From assembly GCA_037962975.1 (NCBI GenBank), contig CM075674.1, positions 34,548,501 to 34,612,500 on the forward strand: a stretch of 64,000 bases of DNA, written 5' to 3'. The stretch is from Clitoria ternatea (taxonomy: Eukaryota > Streptophyta > Magnoliopsida > Fabales > Fabaceae). Made by a program: the position numbers and the translations under genes. Of the stretch, positions 32,730 through 44,515 are shown in pieces. Numbering within the stretch: the stretch's first letter is position 1; every line of letters begins with the position of its first letter. The notes beneath the pieces are model-generated. The model was not told where the DNA came from and did no database searches. It saw only the letters and a list, made by a program, of their open reading frames with translations.

Positions 32730-34291
32730 TGATAAATCAATTTTAATACACTTCTTATAGTTTTACACTAGGGGTTTATTATATAATTACTATGTTTAAT
32801 AATAGTATTTTAATTAAGTTTTATGTTGTTTAGTTAAATTGAAGTATTATGTATATATGATTCAATTTTCATTTTTTGTATGTATCTTGAGTATCTTGCC
32901 TTGTTTTGGCCATAACTTGGACTTTTGTGATCCAAATGGGCTAATCTTGGAGCTCATGAAAAGATAAGACAGAGGCCTACATCATGATGATCAGATTTGA
33001 TTATTTTGCATCTAAAAAAAATAAAGAAATGGAGCTTGAATCAATTAGCCCTTATGTGTCCCACCAGTATTGACATAGTTCACCAAAATACACATATCTG
33101 GAGCTGTAGATGTCCAAATGACCTCATTCGTATGCCAAATTCTCAATAAGACAGAGATATACAACTTTTATATTGAAGGTTTTGCAAAATGTGGCCATCT
33201 AGATGGTCATATTTGACTCGCAAGGTAGAGAAGATAAAGAGGAGAATGAATTTCAACACCTACCATTATCTTCTTTTGAATTATTGTAATTTCAAGCCCA
33301 CCAATGTTGAAAAAATGCATTAATGATCAGAAAATCAATGTATAGTATCATGATATCTTGCCTATAAATAAATGCTTGAAGTTGTAAGGAAGAGACACAA
33401 GAGATACATAAGAAATACATGTTTTAGTTTTCATTACATTTCTATATCTTTGCTTTAGTTTCTTAAGTTTTAGTTCTTTCTCTTGCTTTATTTCTTTGTT
33501 CTATATTCCATCCCTCAAGTTATGGTTTTCATTTCCCTTCCACAATATCAAGTAAGTTAATTTTATTATTTGTTATTTACTTTTATAATCAAAGTTATAA
33601 ATTTAATATTAGCTTAATCTTTTAAAATCAACTCAAGGAATTTAATTTTTCTTTATGTTAACTTTGAGTTCTTGCTCTTAATATTTTGATTAAAGATAAT
33701 TACTTTTTTTTGTTTCTCAAACACTTATGATGGTAGATTATTTAAGTGTATAACCGATTGGTATATAATTAAATAATCTATAATCTAAAATGATGTTGGT
33801 TGGTTAATCAATAATCAATTTAAGAACAATGATTAAGTCACTAAATAAGAGATTTCTATTTAGTTTCTTAACTCAATCAAATTATGGTTTTAAAGTTATT
33901 TTAGTAATTAATAAGAATATATCGATTGATTATTCTTATTAGTTCATTAATTCAATTCTAGAAGATTTTCTAGAATATAATCATTTAGGGATTCCAAATC
34001 ATTCAAGGTTGAGAAATTAATTATATTTAATCATATTTATGATCAATGATTAGTTAACTAAGGATTTATTAATTCCTTGGGTTGGTTTTTTCTAAATTTG
34101 ATTATTCACTCGCTCATAAATTTACTTTTTGTATTATTATCTAATTACTTAATTTTCCTTTCAATCTCAACACAAACCCCCTTTGTTATAACTAAATTGA
34201 ATGTAACTAACTAAACTAAGGTTCTCGAGAGACGACTAAGGTTGTTCACCTTATACTATATTAATTTAACTTTTTATTTGACCCGATAACA
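32730..34291 (+). repeat. 3' LTR of Athila element D
   Basis: It starts TGATAAATC directly after the polypurine tract and ends near CCGATAACA (34291, uncertain by a few bases). Length is about 1.56 kb. A TATAAATAAA box is at about 33363-33372. The sister 5' LTR is outside the window, so the right end is inferred from the start of Copia coding sequence next to it. Confidence 0.75.
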
Positions 34292-34294
34292 ACA

Positions 34295-35407
34295 GCGTGT
34301 CAGTATTCAGAATGTAACAGGTGCACCCAAAAGGATAAAATTTGAGATGTTGGGTTTTTTACCTTTCCACAATTCATAGAAAGCCTTATTCAGTATTGGT
34401 CTAATAAAAACTCTATTTTAAATACAACAAGAAGTACTCACAGCTTCTGCCCAGAAATATTTTGGAAGGTTATTTTCATAAAGCATGGTTCTGGCCATTT
34501 CCTACAGAGATCTATTTTTCCTTTCCACAACTCCATTTGTTATGGAGTTCTTGGTGAAGAAAAACTGTGAGTTATTCCAGACTCGTTGTAGAATTTTTCA
34601 AAGATTTCATTTTCAAATTCTCTGCCATGATTACTTCTTATTGTACCAATACAATATCCTTTCTTATTCAGAACTTTCTTGCAAAAGATTTTAAATACTT
34701 TTATGGACTCATCCTTGTGGGATAGGAAGTATACCCATGTTAATCTGGTGTAGTCGTCAATAATAACAAATCCATATTTCTTTCCTGTTAGACTTTGTAC
34801 TTGAGAAGGACCAAATAGATCTAAATGTAATAATTCTAAAGGTCTAGATGTAGAAACAATATCTTTGTTTTTAAAAGAGGTTTTTTGTTGTTTTCTACTT
34901 TGGCATGCTTCACATGGTAGGGAGTTATTAAAGGAAATTTTTGGTAATCCTTTGACAAGATCCTTTCTGTGAAGTTTTAAGATAAGTTTAAGACTTACAT
35001 GTCCAAACTTTTTGTGTCAGATCCATCTTTCTTCAGAATTTGAAAATAGACATTTTAGATTTTGATCATTTAGTTCGTTCAAGTCTACCTTATAGAGGTT
35101 ATTGTGTTTGTTTGCATTAAAAAGTATGGTTCCATCATGATTGATGATTGTACACTTATTCTTGTCAAATGAAACTTGGCACCCACTATCACAAAATTGA
35201 CTGATGCTCAGTAGGTTATGTTTCAGACCTTCAAAAAAAATACATTTTCAATGACAGATGAAGGAAATTTACCTACTTTACGATTGAGTTGTTCAAGTCT
35301 GGTTCCCTCCAAATATGATAGATTGAGTTGTTCTTCACTAGCAATGTTTAAACATGCTGTGAAGGATTATGTTGAGAAAAAGCCTGGTCAAAAATATAAG
35401 TTTTAAG
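34295..35407 (-). pseudogene. Copia pol fragment E: protease end, GAG-pre-integrase, integrase
   Basis: On the minus strand the order is a protease-end segment (LKHNLLSISQFCDSGC, about 35220), the GAG-pre-integrase domain (FGHVSLKLILKL, then CEACQ), and the integrase core (LLHLDLFGPSQ, YGFVIIDDYTRLTWVYFL, then GREFENEIF). A nonsense codon is at 35017-35019 and several frameshifts occur (for example near 34325 and 34545). The second catalytic aspartate of integrase is asparagine (codon 34632-34630), so the enzyme would be dead even without the breaks. It is cut on the left by Athila element D and on the right by solo LTR A''. Confidence 0.87.
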
Positions 35408-36894
35408 TGTAACACCCTCTGTTACACCTTAATAAATTCTAGAAAAACTCATAATTTTTTTTTTAGATATGATTGATTAAAAAGAAACTATCAGAATAAA
35501 TTATATACATTATTTCTGAAATACCTCACAAATATTATTAAAACTTTATAAAGTATTTGTACAATCATCCGAAGAAAATAAACATTAAACATTATAAGAA
35601 AGAGAGGAAACTCCATGGCCCAGAAGCAGTTACTTATTAACATTATTTATTCATTGGACCACGGTATTCATACCGAGCTCCCTTTTTAGAACGTGCTATA
35701 TTTACTGCCGATATTCTTCGATCCTTCCTTCTGAACCATCAATTTAAAACATGTGAAACAAAAACACAGAGAAAGGAGTGAGAAACAGAATATAATATTC
35801 TCGATTAAGACATAAGCAACAAAGGGTTTTCACAAACCAATACATAATAATATCAATCACAATCACATACACAATCAATTATGAATGCATGAATGTTATG
35901 CAATATCTTCATCATAACTTACCTATATATGTGGGCCCTTAAATTTTAATTTGCACTGGGCCAACCAGGAGTTTACACTGTTCCATAAGTCCGGATAATA
36001 ATAATATGAACAGCTCAACTGGCATGGAAACACTTAGAGACTAGTCAGATTGAGAAAGTTTTTATTGTGAAAGTACTCGACACTAGGGAGCTACCCCAGG
36101 TCCCCTGAAGCACCCTTTCACACCCTCTCATCCCAAGGCTCGTAATTAAGCCTCCTCTAATGTATCCTCGGTTTCTATAATCCGTCCCCAGACAATATTA
36201 TTTCATTTCACTTTAATGATCTATGATGCATGAACTACTCGCGTATTGAGTTGGTTAAGGCTTTTAGAAACTCAATTATTAAATCCCTTAAAGGTTTACA
36301 ATATCATTTCAATAAACTGTACATTTTCTCAATTCTCTGAATTTCTGTCCCACAGAAATAAATTTGGTACAGTTTTTGAATCTCACTGAAATTTGAGTTT
36401 CTAAGCCTTAAATATCTAAAAACTTTCTCATATAAAACTTTACATAATCTTTCTCAAATTAAATCTTAACAAAGTCAAATTTAGAAATCTCAATTATTTC
36501 CAAATATCTTTAGTTATTAAGTTGGAAAAATAAACTAATTTTCTTTTAAAAATTTTTAATTAAAGATATAAATTAATTTTCATAAAATGTCTACTGTCTA
36601 AGATAAATACTAATGTTTTACAAAAATAATTTCTAAAAAGAAATAAAAGAAAAATAATAAAAATTTAAAGAATAAGGTAAGAAATTCTTACTGAGTATTA
36701 GCTTTTCGTCATGCTCGCTATATGCTCAAACTCCACATTACAATATCAACAATCAGATATAATCAATCACAGTTAAACATCATCAATCACAAATATAATC
36801 AATCATAATCAAATCAATTAAATTAAATATCATTAATACATATCATAATTTAATGATTATTAATATAGTTAATTTAAGTCCATTTGGTCAATTC

Positions 36895-37040
36895 CTCGCA
36901 TAGGTATATGTAAGTCCATATAATCCAGTCCTTGCATAGGTATTGTTCGGTCCATATGGGTCATAATGGTCCAAGTCCTTGCATAGGTATAGTCCAGTCC
37001 ATATAGGTCATAATGGTCCAAGTCATTCCATAGGTATGTT
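36895..37040. repeat. CATAGGTAT tandem units in family-A LTR
   Basis: Four to five units of the type GTCCTTGCATAGGTAT, with CCATATGGGTCATAATGG between, recur every 45-60 bases. The same array is at about 46085-46230 and 59075-59220 in the sister LTRs. Confidence 0.8.
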
Positions 37041-37329
37041 AGAGTTAGTTAAACTAGATATTTAATTTAAAATTTATTAAAAATTTTAAGTTAAAAAGTT
37101 AATATTTTAAAATAATAATATTATTAAATTTAAAAGGAGTAGGGGACTCCTCCCATTATTCTTATGTCTTTTCATATTATACTTCTTATCTCACTCCCCC
37201 TTACCTTGAGTCGTTACCAAAAATGGATTTGCTTTGCGCCTCCGATTTTTAAAAATATTAATACCAATCTTATTTCAGTATAAGCATAAGACGAAGATTA
37301 AGATTACTACTTAAAACAAAAATGGTAAA

Positions 37330-37560
37330 TTTTGAATAGTAAATAGCGAATAGTGAATAGTGAATAGTAAATAGTGAATAGTAACAGTAAATAGTAAAAT
37401 GTGAATAGTAACGGTAAATAGTAAATCATGAATAGTAATGGTGAATAGTAAATCGTGAATAGTAACGGTAAATAGTAACAGTAAATAGTAATTTACTATT
37501 TGAATAGTAATTTACTATTGAAATAGTAATTTAGTGTTGAAATAGTATTTTACTATGTAG
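37330..37560. repeat. AATAGTGAATAGTAA micro-array in family-A LTR
   Basis: More than 20 copies of a 7-9 base unit (GAATAGT, AAATAGT, GTAACAGT and mixes) fill 230 bases. Sister arrays are at about 45560-45795 and 59510-59715. All lie a few hundred bases downstream of the LTR TATA box in the sense of transcription, so they would be in the transcript leader. Confidence 0.9.
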
Positions 37561-38418
37561 AATAGTAACTTAAAATAATATTATTTCTAGTATAATAATA
37601 GATTTCTAAAAACGATATAAAAATAACCCTAAAAAATATAAAAGAGAAGTATTCTTACCTTAGGATTTTGACAGAACCTTCTTTCCAAAAACTTTTCTTC
37701 TCTCTCTCACTTCCACCACTATCTCACTAGCACTACTGTATTAAGAAAACTTAATCTGAAATTGTGAATTCTAAAGAAGAAATCCTTCGGTATTTATAGG
37801 AAAAAAATTTACTATGCAATCCATTATTTTAATATAAAAGTACTATACATTTTTGAATTTTTTATTCCAGGTTACTATGCATTCTTTGAAAATTTCGTAC
37901 ATGCACAGTGTTTTGCATAGTAACTGTCGGCAGAATTATTAAGCCAAATAGTAACCTTTCACTCGGTATATTTTAAATATTCAAAATGAGTCCTTTTTGT
38001 AATTTAGCGATATTATATCAGTCCTCACTAATTTTATAATAAGTAATATAAATTTGAAATTTTAAAAATCTAAAATTTTCTGTTAATAAAAATTTATTGA
38101 TACGTTTCAAATTTTTTAACGATTGGAAAAAATCAAGATTTTTCTCAAACCGATAATTTTTAGATAAGTCTACTTGAAACGGATTTTAAAAAATTTTCTT
38201 ATAATTTCAATTCACTTTCTTATAAATATTTTTAATTTAAGTCACTTATATGAATTTAAAATTATTTAAAAAATATTATTTTTATTAAAAAAATTCCAAA
38301 ATTCCAAAAAATTCCAAAAAAATCATAAATAATACGTAGATTAAAAAGTTCTAAAGAACCATAATTTAATTCCTTCAAAATTTTAATATAAAAATAAAAA
38401 TAGGGGTGTTACATTAAG

Positions 38419-39657
38419 TCCTGTTGGACCAGACCCCAGATTTTATGATTTGTTTATATCGATCATCTAGTATTTTCGCTGAAGGAATAAAGATCACAAC
38501 TCTCTTCTTTAGAAGCCCCGGGTTCAGGGTCTCTTTCGGAAACCCATTCTTGCCTTTGCCTTCCCCCCATTCGCCCCAAACCTCACGATACAGGCCTTTG
38601 ATTCCTTACGAAAATCCTACCCCCCAGACACCCCCAGACATACTGATGACCCTTCCCTGGTCCTCATTCTTTCACTCACTATAGGGGTAAATACAAAGCA
38701 AAGTAAAAAGATATATAAAAAAATGAACGAAGTAACAGTTAAAGGTAAGGATTCGCTACCTAAAAGTTATGGTGGAATCCTAGGGCTCATAAACGAGTGT
38801 GTTTCTCTTAAAACTTTGGAGGCACAAAAACCCTAAGTAAAGTTTCAAGTGTAAGCTCAAACTCTCTAAATAGCAAGGCTTTTCTCTCTGGATTTCAACA
38901 TAGTCTTAGTATGCAGAAAACACAAGTGTTCTACAACTTCTCTTGAACACCTCTTATAGACGTGGTTGGGGGCAAGCAACGATGGTGTTTTGGTGGCGTT
39001 TGGATTCAAATTTCTTGGGCTGAGTCGTTTCAATTTCCAAGGCCCAATAACCGCCAAAGTTATGATTGAAGTGTAACCGCCATGCATGATTGAAAGTAAT
39101 TGACGCATGATTAGTGCAACCCTCGATACATGCAATGCTTCATTTTAAGAGGGAAATAAATGCGAAACAGTTACAAAGATGCATGAAGGAAAATGAAAAT
39201 TTTTCTAAGCTAAGCAAAGCATTCTTCTTACCCATACCTATAATAAGTGTCTCATTGAAGAATATAGCTTATTCGAGCAATTGTTATTGTCCTTTAAACA
39301 AGCTAGGGGGCAAATAATCTGGTCTAGGTACCACCCCCTGAACAGAAAGGTCATTTGTCCTAAAATTCGTTGCGCAAAACCGACAACGCTGAAAGCATTG
39401 AAGCATAACACTGACTCCCAACTCCATGTATGAGACTCTTAACTCGATTCCGGTGTGACATACTCTCTCAACACCAGATAGTCAGAGTTGACTTATACAA
39501 TCGCGTGCCGGGGGAGAAACCTGCAAAGTGATTGATAAAAGGGTACAATTGGTAGGTAGGGTCACCGTTGCGTGTAAGCCTTTTGTTACCCTAAATATAA
39601 ATACTCATGTAATAACAATAAAAGACAGGACATTTTGACTTGAACTTATACTAAGCA
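38419..39657. other. Unassigned sequence between solo LTR A'' and element B
   Basis: I found no recognisable domain. The left part (38440-38690) is C-rich on the plus strand and has an open minus-strand frame of about 50 codons ending near 38420 (FPKETLNPGLLKKRVVIFIP), which I cannot identify. At 39300-39310 AGCTAGGGGGCAAAT resembles a retroelement polypurine tract. The rest is low-coding and could be a decayed LTR or original host DNA. Confidence 0.4.
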
Positions 39658-40206
39658 TGTAACATCCCTGATGTTTTAATGAGAATTATAAGAAATGGGA
39701 AATGTTAGTAAATATTTTAGAAGTTTTATTTAACATTTATTCTGTCCGAACCAAAGATTGGAAAAGCCGGTGTCGAGATCGGTATCTGAAGCGAGCAGGC
39801 GGAGTTAAAGAGCGAGAGGGTAGGAGAAGAACGGACAGAGTCAGGTGGTGTGGTCTGAACCGTTGTGAGGAGAGCGCCTCACACGGGGTCATAGACCGGA
39901 TTAACCTCACGATGACTGAAACAACGGATGTAGGTAACCATGAGGTGAGCACGGATGAGATATCCGATCTATCAGGTTGTAGCTCAGATTTCTGAGGTAT
40001 GAACACTAAGTTAGGACGTTGGGAGCCGATATTTATATCGGGCCTATACTCTTGCGAATTATTAGAGGATTGTGAATACTTAAACGTTGAGGGAATAAAC
40101 ACGTGTAATTGATTTGATAACTATGCAATAGTTTAAAATAGTGAAATTGATTAAATTTAGTAAGAATACAAATAAAATAAAGGAAAAGACGATCTTGCCC
40201 ATGAGC

Positions 40207-40219
40207 TATATATATAAGG
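40207..40219 (+). promoter_or_regulatory. TATA box of B LTR
   Basis: TATATATATAAGG is conserved with the B' LTR. It is the probable transcription start signal of the element. Confidence 0.7.
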
Positions 40220-41745
40220 AAATTCTCTTCTTTCCCTCTTCATTATTTTACAAGTTACCTTGCTGTTGGTCTATTCCTCCTCTTTCGTTTTACTCTTCTC
40301 TCTTAACGCTGATCTGCATGCACTGGAGAAAGACTCCATTTGTGTCTGAACTTCAATTTAACCCCATTCCTGTGATCGAGACTTCAAGGTGAGTCTACTG
40401 ATCCAATCCAATTGTAATTCCCTTATTTCTTTTATTCTTTGGCCGTTAAGAGCCATGCATGGCTATGTTCGTGGCTGTTCTCCACTCCTCGGTGAGTGTG
40501 AGCCCAAATGTTGTCCATGAACTAAGGACGTTGAAGTGATGAAGCTGTACTTCATGATCCGTAGGTAGTAGGCTAAGCAACGGAAGACTGAGTGAAAGAG
40601 TTGAGATTGTAGAACCGGTGCTTAGAGAAAGAAATCGGCACAGAGAGCAGATCATCGAAGCATGGAACCAAAATAAGGGGGGTGTTCGAGTTATAATTAA
40701 TTAGAATAGGACTCACTTCTTATTCAGGTCTTTGAGGTAACGTAAACAGACTAAGGAAAATGTTGCTAAACGTAATTGTGTGTTTATGCTGTGCATGTGT
40801 GACTGAGTTTATTAATTTGTGGATAATCGGATGTGGATGAGTTTATCATGTATGATCTTGTGAAACTAATGTGAAATGATCAGTGTTATGTGACGTCGGG
40901 TTAGCAAGCAGGCTACCCGAGTGATGAGAAATTGATATTATTGTGAGAAAGGTAAACTGTTGAATGATTATGTGGTATGGGATGGCCGACGGTATATGAT
41001 AGCCCCTCATTTCTGGCTCCCGTGGTTTTCGTGCCCAGTTGAGCTACCCAGTGGTCAAGTAGGACCCAGTGGTCGAGGTGGAGAGTCAAGCAGGACTCGG
41101 TGAACCAAGCAGGGTTCACGGGGTGTCAAGTAGGACCCCCAGCTGAAGGCCAATCCTTTAGTATCCGGATACTAGGAGTCAGATTGTATGAGAGTCAGTT
41201 GTGAATGTTGTGAATGTGGTGAATACGATGAATGTGATGAGTGTGATGAATGGGATGAAAGTGATGAATGTGATGGAATTGTGTAGTTGGTTTAATATAG
41301 TTACTACATGAAATACACTATGTTTCGGTATGTTTACTTACAGGTGATGCTTGATGTGTATGTATCAATATGCATGTATAGTGTGAAATTCCGTTCTATA
41401 TTAATTATTATGCCAAACACTCACCCTTGCATATATTTTTTTTAGTAACCAGAGACAGGGAGGGGGAAGGAGCCATGGAGCCGCGCCAAGGGGGAGAACG
41501 GTGCTAGGGTCCGAATGAATTTGAGTGACTCTTTATAGAGTCTTATGTGTGTATAAAAAACTTCGTATTATAATTATTAGTTGTGTTTAATTAAGACCGG
41601 ATCAGATGTAAAACTATATTTTAAAATATATCACTGTTATTTGCATATGCTTTCATGGTAACTCTTTGGGTTCACAGAACCATTTTTAGAGTGAAGTTCT
41701 GAGAGTCCGGTTGCATGTTTTGTATAATCCGATGTGCGAAAGGTG

Positions 41746-41823
41746 TTCGTTCAACGAATAGCACCTCGTCTAAGTGAGAGTCCGGAATCTCGCTTAGACG
41801 AGTAGGGGCCTCGCTCAAGCGAG
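41746..41823. repeat. Inverted-repeat hairpin cluster in B LTR
   Basis: Four short hairpins follow each other: TTCGTTCAACGAA, CTCGTCTAAGTGAG, CTCGCTTAGACGAG and CTCGCTCAAGCGAG. The last 14-mer is identical to the one repeated in the otherwise different C LTR (8581-8714). The B' copy is at 1648-1725. Confidence 0.85.
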
Positions 41824-41973
41824 ACGCCCTGATTTCCCTTTCTCTCATCCGTTGTGTTCAAATTAAATTGTTTTTCCCTAAATATCGATTAATTTTCAAG
41901 ATAAGGGAGAATTTATCGTAAAAGGTAATTATTTAAATAAAAATAAATGCAAAATAATCTAGGACGTTACACT

Positions 41974-41985
41974 TGGTATCAGAGC
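41974..41985 (+). promoter_or_regulatory. Primer binding site, element B
   Basis: TGGTATCAGAGC lies two bases after the LTR and is the initiator tRNA-Met type. Confidence 0.92.
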
Positions 41986-42200
41986 GGTTCTTTCTAGAGC
42001 CGGTGTGTGGGCCGATCTAGTGAATGTGATAATTTTATGAAAATTGATTGTATTTTGTTGTGTTGAGATTGTGTGTGGTCTGGCACCGTTCCCTTGGCAC
42101 TCCACTGGCGTAGTATTCTATGAATATAAGGTAAATCTATGATCCCCTGACTGATCTTGGTTATTAATGGTGATGTGTTTGCCCATTGTAGAGTTACTAA

Positions 42201-43301
42201 ATGGCCGGAGAGACTAGTTCTGGGGGAAGAGATGATTTCTTTCTAGATTTACTCAGCTGATGAGTAGGACCGAGTCCGGTCCCACTCTGGATAAATTCTT
42301 GAAAAGGAATCCTCCAACTTACAAAGGGGGACACGACTATGATGGGGCATATATCTGGATTAGGGATATCGAGCAGGTTTTTGAATATTTTGAGTGCTCT
42401 GAAGAGCAAAAGGTTTTATTTGCTACTTACTAACTAAAAGATGAGGCTAGAGTATGGTGGTCCCGTATGAAGGTGCAGATGAACGTAGCTAATGAGCCGT
42501 TGGTATGAGCGAATTTTCGAAGTAGGTTTCTTGTTAAATACTTTCTGGACAACTACAAAATCCGGAAAGAAATGGAATTCCTGAAGTTAGAGCAAGACCG
42601 GATGTCTGTAGCTGAGTACACCAGCAAGTTTGATGAGCTGTGTGATTTTTATCACCCTTTCTCGTTAGAAGGGACTGAGGGTAGCAAGTACGCCAAATAC
42701 GAAGCTGGACTACGGATTGAGCTCCGTAGTGTAATCGTACCGATGGAGATTAGGGACTACCCAACCCTGGTGAACAAGGCAAGACTAACTGAAGAGGTAC
42801 AGTTACAAAGGATGTCCCAACCAAGAGATAAAAAGCCATTGAAGGCAAAAGGATTCAGCTTCAAGATGATGGGTCAATTCTTTCGGGGTGGCAAGTCTTC
42901 TGCTACCTCCTCATCCTCCTCTGGCCGAGGTTCCACTGGTCGATCGGGTAATCCCCCTGGGAATCGTACATGCTACAATTGTGGTCAGGAAGGACACATT
43001 GCCAAACATTGCCAAGCTAATCAGATTGTGTGCTTCCAGTGCGGACGACCAGGGCACCTCAGGCCCGATTGCCCTCAGAGGCAGCAGCAGGGCAGGACGG
43101 ATAACCGAGCTAACTCTTCTGGGACTCGGGGTTCCAACTTCACGAGAGGAGGTCGGAATGGAGCTGGTAGAGGGAACCCACAAGCGGGAAGATATGACGC
43201 CCAATCTAGCAATGACCAGAACACCATGACTGGGCGTGTATTCGCATTTGATGCTTCAGAGGCTACGAGGAATGACAATCTGGTACAGGGTAAGTGCCTC
43301 A
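42201..43301 (+). pseudogene. gag of element B (broken)
   Basis: ATG 42201 begins the same MAGETSSGGRDDFF as B'. A one-base change near 42240-42250 shifts the frame, and stops appear at about 42430 (CAA to TAA type) and 42507 (TGG to TGA type). The C-terminal part is open from 42572. It has the FLKLEQDRMSVAEYTSKFDEL segment missing from B', a serine/glycine/arginine-rich stretch, and two CX2CX4HX4C zinc knuckles (CYNCGQEGHIAKHC, CFQCGRPGHLRPDC, about 42970-43070). The sequence stops at GKCL, just before the protease active site, where element A is inserted. Confidence 0.88.
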
Positions 43302-43981
43302 TGTAACACCCCTATTTTTATTTTTATATTAAAATTTTGAAGGAATTAAATTATGGTTCTTTAGAACTTTTTAATCTACGTATTATTTATGATTTTTTTG
43401 GAATTTTTTGGAATTTTGGAATTTTTTAATAAAAACAATATTTTTTAAATAATTTTAAATTCATATAAGTGACTTAAATTAAAAATATTTATAAGAAAGT
43501 GAATTGAAATTATAAGAAAATTTTTTAAAATCCGTTTCAAGTAGACTTATCTAAAAATTATCGGTTTGAGAAAAATCTTGATTTTTTCCAATCGTTAAAA
43601 AATTTGAAACGTATCAATAAATTTTTATTAACAGAAAATTTTAGATTTTTAAAATTTCAAATTTATATTACTTATTATAAAATTAGTGAGGACTGATATA
43701 ATATCGCTAAATTGCAAAAAGGACTCATTTTGAATATTCAAAATATACCGAGTGAAAGGTTACTATTTGGCTTAATAATTCTGCCGACAGTTACTATGCA
43801 AAACACTGTGCATGTACGAAATTTTCAAAGAATGCATAGTAACCTGGAATAAAAAATTCAAAAATATGTTTGAATATGTAAACAGGTCCAAGGATGTGCA
43901 AAGATTTTGATAATGACAAGCACTCTTGAAGAAACCTATGCAAAAACAAAGATATGGAAACAGGGACTAAGTAACAGCGAA

Positions 43982-44389
43982 GATAATCGATTAGATCACC
44001 TAAGCTAATCGATTAGGAGCTTTCTATTTTGGAAGAAATTGCATCAGGATGAAAGCTAATCGATTAGGGAATCTAAACAATCGATTAGGTACTCACTGGA
44101 ATTAAGGTAATCGATTATACACTTGAAGCTAATCGATTACAACAATCAGAAATGGGACAAAAGGCATCAGATATGAAATCTAATCGATTAAGGAAGACAT
44201 ATAATCGATTAGGAAGTCACTGGATTTAAGGTAATCGATTGCAAGACATTCTAATCGATTAGGCAGATGCGAAATCAAATTAAATGCATCAGGTATAGAT
44301 GCTAATCGATTAGAGGAAGTGAAATAATCAATTAGTGAGTCTCTGACTTGAAGCTAATCGATTACAACGCGAGGGTGTAATCGATTACG
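43982..44389. repeat. Paired TAATCGATTA palindrome array in G
   Basis: Thirteen AATCGATT cores plus one variant (AATCAATT) form seven pairs. Members of a pair are about 10-20 bases apart. Most cores are extended to CTAATCGATTAG. The array lies about 115 bases upstream of CTATAAATGG (44506-44515), like the array in element F. Confidence 0.92.
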
Positions 44390-44505
44390 CTAGTGGAAAA
44401 ATAGATTTAAGTGGGAAACCAGCTCATGTCTCCACCATTCTTCAAATTTCCACTAAGTGCAACGACTATGATGAACTAGGGCACACATCAACTGCTATCA
44501 TGGCT

Positions 44506-44515
44506 CTATAAATGG
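44506..44515 (+). promoter_or_regulatory. TATA box of solo LTR G
   Basis: CTATAAATGG lies downstream of the palindrome array. It is the probable core promoter of this LTR. Confidence 0.6.

Larger units (their letters stand above)
3854..34291 (+). mobile_element. Athila-lineage Ty3/gypsy element D (interrupted)
   Basis: The plus-strand pieces are 3854-7433 (gag end, protease, RT, RNase H), 19637-24132 (integrase and 3' accessory region) and 32046-34291 (3' non-coding region, polypurine tract, 3' LTR). Removing insertion C joins the codons across the GAAAC duplication into the expected Athila reading WKLCSDQ. Removing F restores a continuous 3' region across TGTTG. The 5' LTR and gag N-terminus lie left of the window beyond B'. 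The protein type (PR motif DLGASINVMP, RT KDHFPLPFI) is diagnostic of Athila. The element is dead, with many nonsense and frameshift changes. Confidence 0.88.
35408..38413 (-). mobile_element. Solo LTR of Tekay-type family A (A'')
   Basis: The 3006-bp sequence has ends TGTAACACCCT and GGGTGTTACA and is flanked on both sides by TTAAG (35403-35407 and 38414-38418). It matches the LTRs at 43302-47715 and 57536-60567. No internal sequence is next to it, so it formed by LTR-LTR recombination. It carries a TATA box (about 37797-37789, minus) and two internal arrays. Confidence 0.96.
39658..41971 (+). repeat. 5' LTR of element B
   Basis: The 2314-bp LTR begins TGTAACATCCCTGATG and ends CTAGGACGTTACA. 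It aligns with the reverse of 1496-3853. It contains a degenerate 9-bp array (about 41205-41280) and an inverted-repeat cluster near its end. Confidence 0.94.
39658..43301 (+). mobile_element. Tekay/Del-type element B (5' part)
   Basis: The order is 5' LTR, primer site, leader, broken gag and zinc knuckles. The element is interrupted at the start of protease by family-A element A. It is the same family as B' at 1-3853 and lies in the opposite orientation. Confidence 0.92.

Noticed and set aside
38424..38684. 86-codon proline-rich plus-strand ORF
   Set aside because: The C-rich composition gives proline runs. No family features are seen, and the opposite strand is equally open.
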